A stretch of 45,633 bases of DNA from a virus. The notes beneath the pieces are model-generated. The model made no database searches, was not told the origin of the DNA, and saw nothing but the letters and a program-made list of their open reading frames with translations. This document shows positions 32,046 to 40,248 of the stretch, one piece after another. The first letter of the stretch is position 1, and each line of letters begins with the position of its first letter. Location of the stretch: IMG/VR virus record IMGVR_UViG_3300013307_000010, positions 1-45,633 of that record; one strand, given 5' to 3'. Both the position numbers and the translations under genes were made by a program.

Positions 32046-33071
32046 TCACACACCCAGCATACTGGACACTGCCAGCGGCTGAGTAATCACAGCGCCGTAG
32101 GTGGCAGCAGAGTATTTCTGCTTGTAGCTGGAAACCTGCGGGATAAGCGGATGAGCGCGCAGCTTGTCGCTGTAGGCCAGATAGCCAGTTTCCTGACCCT
32201 GAATGCGGGTAGCAAACATCTGCACCAGCTCGCCAGCATCAGTGCTGTACTGCGGCGCCACCACGAAACGGATGTTCGGGAAGCTGTCACGAACCATCTT
32301 CTCTACGGTGTTACCGAAGATTTCGTTGGCACGCTTGAACCACACGGACGCTTTCGGAGACATCGCCAGAACCAGATCGGATGCCATGTTGATGCCATCA
32401 CCCAGCACGCCATTGGTGCGCGAAATCAGATCTTCGTACAGAGCCAGGATATCGTTATAGATACCCAGCACTGATTTCTCAGACCACAGCACCGAGCCGT
32501 TATCCGTGTTAGGGGAGATAGGCGCTGGCAGAGATGGATCGTTCAGGATGCCGTAGTTTTGGATACCGGTAACGCCGTAGAAGTAGAAGCGGTTGGCGGC
32601 CTGATTCAGCACGATAGCGGCAGCGCGTTGCTTCTCAGCAGCATATGCCAGACCAGTCAGGCCGTAGCGTTCCTGCTCCAGTTCGCCATAGGTTACCATC
32701 GTCTGATAGCGGTAAACCTGACGGTTTTCCCACTGTGACGTGACCTGAACCGCACCTTGCTCGCTGTAATCGTCATACGCGACGATATCACCGGTAGGCT
32801 CAACGCGCTGGATCATCAGGTTGTCCTGAGCCCATGAGCCTTTCATGCGCTCAGGGAACAGCTCAGTTGATGTCAGATTCGCGAATAAGGTACGGATGAC
32901 TTCCGGTTCGATGAAGCTGGACACGATAGTCGGGATGCCGCCGCTTGGTGGCAGCATTGGCTGCGGGTCGGCGTCGTTTGCGAACTTGGTAACCGTAGCA
33001 GGGAGGTGAACACCTCGTTTTGCTGCCTGGGCACGGAAGGCCGCGAAATCAGCCTGAGTTAAGTTATGCAT
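32046..33071 (-). CDS. Major capsid protein (DUF2184)
   Basis: 341 residues matching DUF2184 capsids: TVTKFANDADPQPMLPPSGGIP and FIEPEVIRTLFANLTSTELFPE near the N-terminus, AAEKQRAAAIVLNQAANRFYFYG in the centre, and SYKQKYSAATYGAVI near the end. It forms the icosahedral shell and lies directly after the decoration gene. Confidence 0.9.
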   Translation of the reverse strand: MHNLTQADFAAFRAQAAKRGVHLPATVTKFANDADPQPMLPPSGGIPTIVSSFIEPEVIRTLFANLTSTELFPERMKGSWAQDNLMIQRVEPTGDIVAYDDYSEQGAVQVTSQWENRQVYRYQTMVTYGELEQERYGLTGLAYAAEKQRAAAIVLNQAANRFYFYGVTGIQNYGILNDPSLPAPISPNTDNGSVLWSEKSVLGIYNDILALYEDLISRTNGVLGDGINMASDLVLAMSPKASVWFKRANEIFGNTVEKMVRDSFPNIRFVVAPQYSTDAGELVQMFATRIQGQETGYLAYSDKLRAHPLIPQVSSYKQKYSAATYGAVITQPLAVSSMLGV

Positions 33072-33073
33072 CT

Positions 33074-33568
33074 TTATTTGCTCCAGGAAGAAATGATAAT
33101 CAGGTCACCAATGGCCGCGCCGTGCGCAACCCAGAATCCGGTTTCAACAAATCCAGTCACGGTAGCACCAGCAGCACCGGTCGCCAGCTTGCCGTTGGTC
33201 AGGCTTGCAAATACTTTCTGGCCCTGCGTTGCAACGGTGGTGGACTTAGCCCAGAAATCGCCGCCAACTTTAGGGGCAACTTCGCGACCAGCAGCAATCA
33301 GCATCGAACCATTCTGGAACGGGTAGATTGTCGCCTGGTGTACGTTCTGGATAAAGCCAACGGGAGTTGAGTCAGCAGCAGGAGCTACGTTAGTTACCAC
33401 GACTGAATCAACCGCCTCGCGGAAAACGAAGGTACCGATGGTTACGCCATTCTCGCCAGCGCGGAACGACTCAGGGCCGCCAGCGGCTGCGATGATCGGG
33501 CTGGTAGATGCTGGCTGCGCTTCGGCACCAACACCCACATAAACATTAACGCCAGTTTGGAAAGCCAT
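33074..33568 (-). CDS. Capsid decoration / structural cement protein
   Basis: 164 residues, alanine- and valine-rich beta protein (MAFQTGVNVYVGVGAEAQPAS..., AGENGVTIGTFVFREA). The composition and position between the protease/scaffold gene and the major capsid gene match the structural-cement family. Confidence 0.8.
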   Translation of the reverse strand: MAFQTGVNVYVGVGAEAQPASTSPIIAAAGGPESFRAGENGVTIGTFVFREAVDSVVVTNVAPAADSTPVGFIQNVHQATIYPFQNGSMLIAAGREVAPKVGGDFWAKSTTVATQGQKVFASLTNGKLATGAAGATVTGFVETGFWVAHGAAIGDLIIISSWSK

Positions 33569-33570
33569 CT

Positions 33571-34713
33571 TTATTTACCCTCGAAGAAGTTGTTAACGCG
33601 GCTCATTGAGTCGGCAGTAACCGTAGGTGCTGCGTCATTCGCCATTGTGCGCGAAGTTTTCAGCATGTCAACCATCGGCTTCAGTGCAGCAGATGGCAGG
33701 GCATCTACGCCTTTAACGCCAGCGTGGTTCAGCGTTGCGCGGTACAGCTCTTCTGCTGAGTCGCAGGCCATGTTGCCAACGAAAGGCGCGCAATCACGCT
33801 CTGCCTGGCGCAGGGCGCGATACTCACCCTGAAGCTGATCACGCAGGCGCTGCTCGATAGCTTTGGAGTCGGAAGCCATGCGGCGCTCTTTCTCTTCGCT
33901 TTCCTTAATGCGCTCATCGCGCTCTTTAGCCATGCGGGCCATACGCTCTTCTTCGGTTTCATCGGCATCAGAGTCATCGGCCATTTTTTCTTTCTTGCTG
34001 TCCTTTTCTTTATCGTCGTCCTTATCTTCATCTTCGACGATTTTCTTAACTTCTTTTTCCACTTCATCGGGATTCGCATCACTCGCCAGACGCGGCTTAA
34101 CGAAGGCCCATAGCTTATTGAACTTAGACATTATGTCGTATCCTATCGGTTTGGAGTCGTACACTAAAACGTCAGGGCCAGCCCGTCCGTCCGGAACTAT
34201 AGCAACGTGATTGCAAACAATGTCACGCATCACGCCGTCGTATTCTTCGCCATTATACACACCTGGCGTCATGTCTGCACGATATCGGTAAGAAGAGGAA
34301 ATCTCGCGCTGCTGGTTGGACTCGATCCCGGCGATAGACTTATCGTCCCATACGACCATCGAGTTATTCAGCATAGTGCCATCGAAGTTAGCCCCCTCAC
34401 CAGTAGAGCCGATAATGGCATCTTTGGGCGGGGCTGAGGCGAAAACAGGGAGGTGGGTATTGAGTACAGGCTTTTTGTTGAATGTCGGCGCAGCCTTCTT
34501 CAGCTCTTCAGGGCAACGCAGCATTTTGTAAGGGGTTGCAGCATCCAGTCCAAGAGCTTCCGAGTCAGGGATTTCCCGGCCATAGTAAGTGCAGACGTTC
34601 GCCTTGCTGATAGGTGTCATAGATACGTGCAAAAGCCCATCCTGGTCAAACGTTCTCACGCTGGCCCGGTCGAAAGCTAACACACTTTGCACCTGAGTAA
34701 CTTCGGTTGTCAT
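33571..34713 (-). CDS. Prohead protease fused to scaffold (DUF2213)
   Basis: Start chosen at MTTEVTQVQS because a longer frame (to 34755) would run into the promoter just upstream. 380 residues: the protease-like N-terminal part (about 1-170; VSMTPISKANVCTYYGREI, NKKPVLNTHLPV, NHVAIVPDGRAG) matches DUF2213. The central and C-terminal part is very acidic, K/E/D-rich coiled coil, typical of a scaffold. It would guide and then process the prohead. Confidence 0.85.
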   Translation of the reverse strand: MTTEVTQVQSVLAFDRASVRTFDQDGLLHVSMTPISKANVCTYYGREIPDSEALGLDAATPYKMLRCPEELKKAAPTFNKKPVLNTHLPVFASAPPKDAIIGSTGEGANFDGTMLNNSMVVWDDKSIAGIESNQQREISSSYRYRADMTPGVYNGEEYDGVMRDIVCNHVAIVPDGRAGPDVLVYDSKPIGYDIMSKFNKLWAFVKPRLASDANPDEVEKEVKKIVEDEDKDDDKEKDSKKEKMADDSDADETEEERMARMAKERDERIKESEEKERRMASDSKAIEQRLRDQLQGEYRALRQAERDCAPFVGNMACDSAEELYRATLNHAGVKGVDALPSAALKPMVDMLKTSRTMANDAAPTVTADSMSRVNNFFEGK

Positions 34714-34746
34714 TGCACCTAACGCCTTACAATCAGAATATTCAGC

Positions 34747-34775
34747 ATTATGCAATGATGATTAGGATAAAGCAA
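34747..34775 (-). promoter_or_regulatory. Candidate promoter for the protease/capsid genes
   Basis: Minus strand TTGCTT (34775-34770), 17-base spacer, CATAAT (34752-34747), about 34 bases before the ATG at 34713. It would restart capsid transcription downstream of the inserted early cassette and its hairpin. Confidence 0.6.
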
Positions 34776-34798
34776 GCGGCGGGGTAGGGTAGGGGTTA

Positions 34799-34816
34799 AA
34801 GCGCCCGAAGGCGCTT
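34799..34816 (-). terminator. Hairpin at the end of the inserted cassette
   Basis: A perfect stem AAGCGCC/GGCGCTT with a tetraloop, just after the last cassette gene. It has no long T tract, so termination strength is uncertain. Confidence 0.5.
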
Positions 34817-34820
34817 GTGG

Positions 34821-35012
34821 TTAATGCAGGCTCGGATGACAACCATCTTCGATATCATCAGCAGCATCGCGTAAAGTCGCGGCGACTGCCATGTAGGTTG
34901 ATGGCTTAATCTGAATCTCCACATCATCAGACTCTTCGTCGTATAGATAGTCAGCCAGCAAGATATCTTCGCCTCGGTCTTCGTATCGTACTGTTACTTT
35001 AATTTTGCCCAT
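34821..35012 (-). CDS. Hypothetical protein, 63 aa
   Basis: MGKIKVTVRYEDRGEDILLADYL... small acidic alpha/beta protein with AAATLRDAADDIEDG. It starts right after the upstream stop. Part of the block of non-structural genes inserted in the head cluster. Not recognised. Confidence 0.6.
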   Translation of the reverse strand: MGKIKVTVRYEDRGEDILLADYLYDEESDDVEIQIKPSTYMAVAATLRDAADDIEDGCHPSLH

Positions 35013-35300
35013 TTATTTCCCCAGAGCCTTGGCGATTGCTGCCAGTGATTTCTTGCCAACTTCGGTATCTTCCAGATCCCAGAATCCAGCATCAACTGAG
35101 TCTGCAAGCTGCTTGTAGTCGGCGAATAATTCTTGCAGCGCCTCCAGTAGCTCAGGGGCTGCGGCCATGAGAGTGGCATTATATTCATCTTGCTCCCACG
35201 AAGTATCATCCCCATTAATCTCTGCAATACAAGAACCTTCCGACTCGATAACTGTATCGGCTGCAACCCAAGGCCCCGGCGTGCCTTTAAAATCTTTCAT
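35013..35300 (-). CDS. Conserved phage protein with TPGPW motif, 95 aa
   Basis: FKGTPGPWVAADTVI... and NATLMAAAPELLEALQEL are a combination seen in many phage early proteins of unknown function. The ATG overlaps the previous stop (TAATG). Confidence 0.65.
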   Translation of the reverse strand: MKDFKGTPGPWVAADTVIESEGSCIAEINGDDTSWEQDEYNATLMAAAPELLEALQELFADYKQLADSVDAGFWDLEDTEVGKKSLAAIAKALGK

Positions 35301-35464
35301 TATTTCCCCTCCAGATAATATTCCCGCACTGCTTTAGAAAGCTGGCTGCGTGTCATTGTTTCACCCTGACGGTGTGTTATGCCAGTATTGCTTGGCTTTA
35401 GCCTGAACAGATCGCCACAGGCCATCATGACAACCTTTCGCTTCTCACCGCGGAACATGATCAT
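35300..35464 (-). CDS. Hypothetical basic protein, 54 aa
   Basis: An uninterrupted frame coupled by ATGA to the gene before and TAATG to the gene after. Starts MIMFRGEKRKVVMMACGD and ends AVREYYLEGK; basic, with TRSQLSKAVREYY resembling a short helix-loop-helix. Not recognised. Confidence 0.6.
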   Translation of the reverse strand: MIMFRGEKRKVVMMACGDLFRLKPSNTGITHRQGETMTRSQLSKAVREYYLEGK

Positions 35465-35610
35465 TTATCTTTGCTCCTTTCGATCTGAATGCGACGCTCC
35501 GCGAAACATGCGAAAGCTTTTGCGTAGTTTCCAGCCTTGCGGAACTCCAGGCCTCGCTGATGCGACATCACCGCGAGCTGGTGGAAGTGGTAGCGAATGT
35601 AACTTGTCAT
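35461..35610 (-). CDS. Hypothetical protein, 49 aa
   Basis: Start chosen at MTSYIRYHFHQLA, with AGAGG five bases upstream; the longer frame to 35676 crosses promoter P8. Histidine- and arginine-rich, helical. First gene after P8. Confidence 0.6.
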   Translation of the reverse strand: MTSYIRYHFHQLAVMSHQRGLEFRKAGNYAKAFACFAERRIQIERSKDK

Positions 35611-35641
35611 GATAACCTCTGTGTTGCTGTCTGTGGTTATC

Positions 35642-35688
35642 AATATATCCTTAAACGGATGGCGAGTCTTTAGCAATTTGTGCTGTTA
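35642..35688 (-). promoter_or_regulatory. Early promoter P8 with shared operator motif, inside the head cluster
   Basis: Minus strand: AGCACAAATTGC, TAAAGAC, 18-base spacer, -10 TATATT (35647-35642). AGCAC-to--10 distance is 37 bp. It links the small-gene cassette to the same early regulon as P1-P6. Confidence 0.72.
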
Positions 35689-35714
35689 ATAAAACCCCGC
35701 ACGCGGCGGGTTTC
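35689..35714 (-). terminator. Terminator upstream of P8
   Basis: Minus strand AAACCCGCC GCG TGCGGGGTTTTATT. It ends the short transcript from the promoter at 36052 and abuts the P8 operator. Confidence 0.75.
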
Positions 35715-35716
35715 GG

Positions 35717-35809
35717 TTAATCTACAAGCGCCTTTATTGTCATAAATAAAATTGCAGCTGCAAAAGGCGCGGCGAAGCCAATCAAAAAGCTCACCATGTC
35801 AATCTGCAT
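35717..35809 (-). CDS. Single-pass membrane microprotein, 30 aa
   Basis: Overlaps the end of the upstream gene, with GAGGA eight bases before the ATG. Starts MQIDMVSFLIGFAAPFAAA, one hydrophobic helix with a short basic tail. Same type as the microproteins of the early operon. Confidence 0.5.
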   Translation of the reverse strand: MQIDMVSFLIGFAAPFAAAILFMTIKALVD

Positions 35810-36014
35810 CAATTCCATCCTCAGGAAAAGCATACCAGCGTACGTATTGTACGCATTCTTTTCTGCAAGCAAATGACTCCTTCATTCCTAAAACGCGAAG
35901 AAAGTCATCATCGCAAACTTCAGGGTAAGTTAAAGCGTCCAGGGATATAATGTCACCGCTTATAAGCCTTACTTCTACATGCATAATGTCCTTTGGCGTG
36001 ATTGTATATGCCAT
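35799..36014 (-). CDS. Hypothetical protein, 71 aa
   Basis: MAYTITPKDIMHVEVRLISG... followed by a cysteine-containing segment (FACRKECVQYVRWYAF). Soluble; not recognised. Preceded by a promoter with a good -35. Confidence 0.6.
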   Translation of the reverse strand: MAYTITPKDIMHVEVRLISGDIISLDALTYPEVCDDDFLRVLGMKESFACRKECVQYVRWYAFPEDGIDAD

Positions 36015-36051
36015 TTTTATCTACCTGTGTTGTTAGTTAAAATCCATATAC

Positions 36052-36079
36052 AGAATATCACATATCCGTATTCCGTCAA
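36052..36079 (-). promoter_or_regulatory. Sigma-70 promoter for the inserted cassette
   Basis: Minus strand TTGACG (36079-36074), 16-base spacer, TATTCT (36057-36052). It starts right after the stop of the Mu F-like gene and has no AGCAC motif. Confidence 0.65.
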
Positions 36080-36886
36080 TCACCATTTCACCACAGGGCG
36101 CCATGAGCATTGGCAGTTGGGGAGCTGACCAGGCATTACCCACTCTCCATCCAGGAAGCACCCCTTATCCAGTCTGAAGCTCTTACGTTCGCTTCCCGCC
36201 TTAACGTGGCTGTGACGTGGGTTGTGTTGCCCGCCGCTGTGTATCCATTCGCCTTCCTCAATGCCCGCGGCCATCTGCCTGACTGCCGAAAGGGTGGAGG
36301 TGGTTTTCCTTACCTGGTCACTCGCAATGCGTTCTGCACGGCGGCGCGTAATGCCTTCGCGCTCACCGAAGTTCTTCACAAGCTCATCCGCAAGCTGCTT
36401 GCGGTCACCGCCTTTGGCTACGGCGCGATAAACCATGCCCTCAACGTCAGTGAAATACTTCTCTGGTATCGACTTAATCAGGCTGACATTCTCGGCAATG
36501 ATAGCCTCCTGCCGCTCCTCCATCGCTGGCGTCCACTGCATCTGGATGGTCATGCTCTGCTGCCTGGCTGAAGCATGAAGGTTTCGATCGACGCTTTTCG
36601 TCGTCTCGTCAACCATCCGGTCAGATACGCCAGTTGCCATCTCCACGAATCGGTTAACCCACTTTGCAGCCAGTGAGCGCAGGGCGTTACGGACAATTTT
36701 AACCGGATTGGCATCCATCGCCATCGCGGGATCTGCTAACGGATTACCCTCGAATACCTGCAACACCTGCGACTTGACATCCTTGTTCATCGCGCGAATT
36801 TCACGAAGCAGGGTAGAGCGATACCATGCGATATCGCCCGCGTTGTAGGTGACGGGCCTAAACTTCCTCTGTTTCTTCCGGCTCAT
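36080..36886 (-). CDS. Phage head morphogenesis protein (Mu gpF-like)
   Basis: 268 residues. A helical N-terminal region precedes the Mu F domain, with the histidine/cysteine-rich signature WIHSGGQHNPRHSHV...LDKGCFLDGEWVMPGQ and NCQCSWRPV near the end. Members are minor head proteins acting with the portal at the DNA-entry vertex. The start overlaps the portal gene by 29 bases. Confidence 0.85.
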   Translation of the reverse strand: MSRKKQRKFRPVTYNAGDIAWYRSTLLREIRAMNKDVKSQVLQVFEGNPLADPAMAMDANPVKIVRNALRSLAAKWVNRFVEMATGVSDRMVDETTKSVDRNLHASARQQSMTIQMQWTPAMEERQEAIIAENVSLIKSIPEKYFTDVEGMVYRAVAKGGDRKQLADELVKNFGEREGITRRRAERIASDQVRKTTSTLSAVRQMAAGIEEGEWIHSGGQHNPRHSHVKAGSERKSFRLDKGCFLDGEWVMPGQLPNCQCSWRPVVKW

Positions 36887-38258
36887 ATCCTTCCCCTAAG
36901 TTCTCAAAGCCACCGCCCTGGATCTCGCGAAGAGCGTCGCGGCTCTCATCGGAGTTAATCATCATGGAATCAGCAGCAATGGCGATCGTGCGCACCTTGA
37001 TCTCGTTAATCTCCGCTTTCTCTTTGTCAGACAGCTCATTCAGTGGGCGGAACTCGAAATAAATCTCCGGCTTAATCTCACCGAACTCGGCAAGCTGGAT
37101 GATCTTGAAGATATTCTCCAGCGCCCGGCGGATGTCGCTCTCCTGCATGCCGGATATGGTTTCGTGCCATGTCTCCAGCTCAGAATCACCCGAAGCATTC
37201 AGCCCTGCGGGTGCGTTACCCAGCAACTTGAGGTTGGTCACCCTGGCAGGAATACAAAGCTGATCCTGATAGTTCGACAGAAGGCTGGACAGGTCGCTCA
37301 GGGAAGTTTGCTGGTGTAACAAATCCTCGGCAGTGTCGATAGCCCAAATCCCGCTATTTTCCTGGTAGTTGGTGAAAAGCTTAATGCGTCTATCAAACTC
37401 ACCCGGCTCCTGTAAACGAGCATCCATATCCGTCTTGAGCGCACGCATACGCAGGGTGCGGATGATGGCCGAAACGTTACGCTTAACGTCTCGCCAGTCG
37501 CAAACGTAGCTCTCCATGAGCTGAATCAGTGACAGGCCACCGAAGTTATACGACGGCTTCAGGATTTGCTGCACCGGGCGACTGACGATATCAATGAAGC
37601 GAGACTCATGCACGGTCTGGCCCATCACGAACCACTGGCTGGGTTTGTAGAAGTCAGCGCGAAGAGGGTATAGTGTGTTGTAGGTCGCCGGGTATACCCA
37701 TGTAGGATCTACGCAGCGGAATGAAATCCCATCGCCTTTTTTAATGACGCGCTTATCCAGCACCAGTGGGCGGGTAAGTTCTTCCTCAGAAGCGCCCACA
37801 TCGGCAAAGATATGCGCCACGCCAAAAGTAGCATCATGCTCCACGGCTTTGTGGATTAGGCGCTTGATATCGTACTTTACCAGCGCGTCCTCCATCAGCT
37901 CAACGTTCTCATCACCAGCCTCGGTAGACTTCACCTCGATCCAGTTACGAACCATCTCATCGGCCATGACGCGAACCATGTTGCTGTATTCAACCTGCTG
38001 CGCCATTGCTGCCAGCACAGGGTATCCCCGAAAGCACCCATACTCAGCGTTAAGCGGTAGCTGGTTGATGACCTCGTAGGGAGTGGAGTCCATTGCCATT
38101 GCCGATTGGACTTTATCCTCAGGCACAACACCAGGCAGCGGCTCATACGGCCTGACCTCAACGTAAGACTGCTCACGTTCGGCAGAGCGCTCTACCTGCT
38201 GGTTAGTAATGCGTGTCGGGCTGCGCTGGACTTCTTTTGTTGGTTGTTTCCTGCTCAT
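36858..38258 (-). CDS. Portal protein (DUF1073)
   Basis: 466 residues matching DUF1073 portals: YPVLAAMAQQVEYSNMVRVM, then DATFGVAHIFADV, then NYQDQLCIPARVTNLKLLG and GLNASGDSELETWHETIS. It forms the dodecameric DNA-entry ring. Coupled by ATGA to the large terminase. Confidence 0.9.
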   Translation of the reverse strand: MSRKQPTKEVQRSPTRITNQQVERSAEREQSYVEVRPYEPLPGVVPEDKVQSAMAMDSTPYEVINQLPLNAEYGCFRGYPVLAAMAQQVEYSNMVRVMADEMVRNWIEVKSTEAGDENVELMEDALVKYDIKRLIHKAVEHDATFGVAHIFADVGASEEELTRPLVLDKRVIKKGDGISFRCVDPTWVYPATYNTLYPLRADFYKPSQWFVMGQTVHESRFIDIVSRPVQQILKPSYNFGGLSLIQLMESYVCDWRDVKRNVSAIIRTLRMRALKTDMDARLQEPGEFDRRIKLFTNYQENSGIWAIDTAEDLLHQQTSLSDLSSLLSNYQDQLCIPARVTNLKLLGNAPAGLNASGDSELETWHETISGMQESDIRRALENIFKIIQLAEFGEIKPEIYFEFRPLNELSDKEKAEINEIKVRTIAIAADSMMINSDESRDALREIQGGGFENLGEGYEPEETEEV

Positions 38259-39640
38259 TTAACTGCTCCGCCGGGAATTCTGAATGGTGTATTCATGGGT
38301 GCAAACGCCATGATAAATGAATCAGCGATATTAGGCGATTTAATGTCTCGCTTAGCCAGATCTTTCTTGCTTTCAACCTTTACCCTGCCAAGGTTGTCAA
38401 ACTCTCTTTTTGGTATTGCAAGCTCGTATTTAAGCTTAGCAAGGTTAGGCATTTCACTGGATATACTTATCAAGTTTTCAGCCTTGTGTTTTGGTATCTC
38501 AGTGCCGTTTTTAATGGCATCGACCACCTGATAGGTTAGCCTGAATCTGTCCGCTACCGTCCACCACGCCTGGGCTTTCAGGTTAGCGAAGAAATCCTTA
38601 TTGGTAATCTTTGGCTGATAGAATTTATCCGGGAACAGAACCCCAGATCCGGCGTTAAATTTGAGGAATGAAACATTATCGCCATCAAGTGACCTGTTTA
38701 GCTCGGTGAACTTGGCACCAGCAGAAGCACCAACGCCGATGCAGTCGTAAATGATCATGGCGCTTCTGTTTCTTGCCTCAGAATAGGCGCGAGTGCAGCT
38801 CTTAAGTAATTCATCCTCACCTGCTGACCATTCTTCGCAGTGATAGGCCACGGCGCCTTTGGCGTAGGTTATTGCGCAAAGGTCAGCGCCGCCATCAGCG
38901 ATATCAAAGCCAAGTTTGGCACGCCCCTCATCACCAAATCCAATCAGGGTGTGCGCATCGATAGCAGCCTCAATCCAAGATGACTTAATAACGCTCTCAT
39001 CGTCATCAGTACGGGGCAGCCCCAGCCAGACATGATCAAATGTCTCCGGGTTCTTCTTCCGATGGTTCTCGATCACCTCAAGAGCAGTGTTGGACAGAAA
39101 AGGGTTCTCGTTGAAGTTAATGTGCCGAACCAGCGTATTTGCTGGTGGGTCTACAACAAAGTTACGCCATACAAAGTCCGATACCAGCGATGGGTTGAAC
39201 AGCAGCCAGCACTCAGACCCCTCCTTACGGATTGTTGGCTCAAGTATTTCCCACTGAGACTCAGTGAGCGCGTGCGACTCCTCAGACCAGAGGATGTCGA
39301 TAGACTCAATAGACTTAATCTCACTGATATGCCTCCACAGGCCATAGAACATGAACTCGCTGCCGGTGCGCTTGTGGATTATCTTGTTCTCCAGAATTCG
39401 AAATTCCCCGGAAAGCCCGAAACGCTCGATCTGAATCTTCAGTAGTGCATAGACCGATTCCTCGATCTTGTTCTGGATCTGGCGCACACACAGGAATCGC
39501 AGCTTGTAACGTTGAGCCAGGAATACTGCCATCCCGGCAGCATCCCAAGACTTTGAGCTGCCGCGGCCGCCATACAGGATTTTGTTGCGCGCCCTCGTAG
39601 TCCAGAAAGGGCGGAGGGCAGGGTTAAGGGTGGCTGTCAT
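38255..39640 (-). CDS. terL: Terminase large subunit
   Basis: 461 residues: Walker A GGRGSSKS (24-31), Walker B IDILWSEE (114-121), coupling motif LLFNPS (about 145-150), and RNase H-like nuclease FDIADGGAD (244-252) with a later NIADSFIMAF. This is the PBSX/P22-like group, usually with headful packaging, which fits a circularly permuted assembly. It translocates and cuts concatemeric DNA. Confidence 0.93.
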   Translation of the reverse strand: MTATLNPALRPFWTTRARNKILYGGRGSSKSWDAAGMAVFLAQRYKLRFLCVRQIQNKIEESVYALLKIQIERFGLSGEFRILENKIIHKRTGSEFMFYGLWRHISEIKSIESIDILWSEESHALTESQWEILEPTIRKEGSECWLLFNPSLVSDFVWRNFVVDPPANTLVRHINFNENPFLSNTALEVIENHRKKNPETFDHVWLGLPRTDDDESVIKSSWIEAAIDAHTLIGFGDEGRAKLGFDIADGGADLCAITYAKGAVAYHCEEWSAGEDELLKSCTRAYSEARNRSAMIIYDCIGVGASAGAKFTELNRSLDGDNVSFLKFNAGSGVLFPDKFYQPKITNKDFFANLKAQAWWTVADRFRLTYQVVDAIKNGTEIPKHKAENLISISSEMPNLAKLKYELAIPKREFDNLGRVKVESKKDLAKRDIKSPNIADSFIMAFAPMNTPFRIPGGAVK

Positions 39641-39786
39641 TGAATGGCTTTATAAATAAAAGAGAAGATTATCGCCGTGGTCAGGCAAACGCAAAGGCAA
39701 GCGATGGTGTAAAGGATCCACTGGACAAAAAGGTATCGCCATTTATTACTTACTATCCAGTCAGCAATTTTTTCAATCTTATCCAT
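39637..39786 (-). CDS. Membrane microprotein, 49 aa
   Basis: Fits exactly between the two terminase genes with overlapping start and stop (ATGA). Starts MDKIEKIADWIVSNKWRYLF and has one hydrophobic helix (about residues 21-42, containing two cysteines). Unusual inside a packaging module; function unknown. Confidence 0.6.
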   Translation of the reverse strand: MDKIEKIADWIVSNKWRYLFVQWILYTIACLCVCLTTAIIFSFIYKAIQ

Positions 39787-40187
39787 CACTCATCACCCTG
39801 CTTATAAAAATCATCCAGCCCTTTCGGCTCAACGGTAATGCCGCCGCTGATTTCTGTGTGCTGTTTGAATGCCTGCACGTTGACGTGATCGCCGACGAGC
39901 TTGAGGGCTGCGATGGCGTTCTTTGCGTCATCACGATCCCAGCACTGCTCGTGCATCATCGTTGCACGTTTCAGTACATAATCGACATCAATCTTCGTTC
40001 TTTCAGACCTTTCCAATTTTAACTCCTCGATCCTTCTCAGGATGTTATCATCGGTCATCAGTCGGGAACCCTGCATTCTCGACGACCTTTCACTATAGCC
40101 ACAACGTATAGCAGCCTGCGAGGCGTTTAAATCCTTAACGAATTCATTAGCGAACATCTCATGTCGCTCGTTGGCTAATGCTGGCAT
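39786..40187 (-). CDS. terS: Terminase small subunit
   Basis: Start chosen at MPALANERHEMFANEF, with GAGAGA upstream; the frame to 40235 overlaps the promoter. About 133 residues of the Terminase_2 type, with FANEFVKDLNASQAAIRCGYSERSSRMQGSRLMTDDNI (the DNA-binding HTH region). Binds the packaging site and recruits the large subunit. Confidence 0.88.
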   Translation of the reverse strand: MPALANERHEMFANEFVKDLNASQAAIRCGYSERSSRMQGSRLMTDDNILRRIEELKLERSERTKIDVDYVLKRATMMHEQCWDRDDAKNAIAALKLVGDHVNVQAFKQHTEISGGITVEPKGLDDFYKQGDE

Positions 40188-40218
40188 GTTATTATCTCTC
40201 AACAAAATATCTGAATTC

Positions 40219-40248
40219 AGTATATCACCAGCCAATCCATCAGAGCAA
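40219..40248 (-). promoter_or_regulatory. Candidate terminase promoter
   Basis: Minus strand TTGCTC (40248-40243), 18-base spacer, TATACT (40224-40219). The -10 and the bases after it (TATACTGAATTCA) match the lysis promoter (TATACTTAATTCA) at 12 of 13 positions. Confidence 0.5.

Noticed and set aside
33729-34082. Minus-strand lysine-rich 117-codon frame
   Set aside because: Out-of-frame shadow of the acidic scaffold part of the protease gene.
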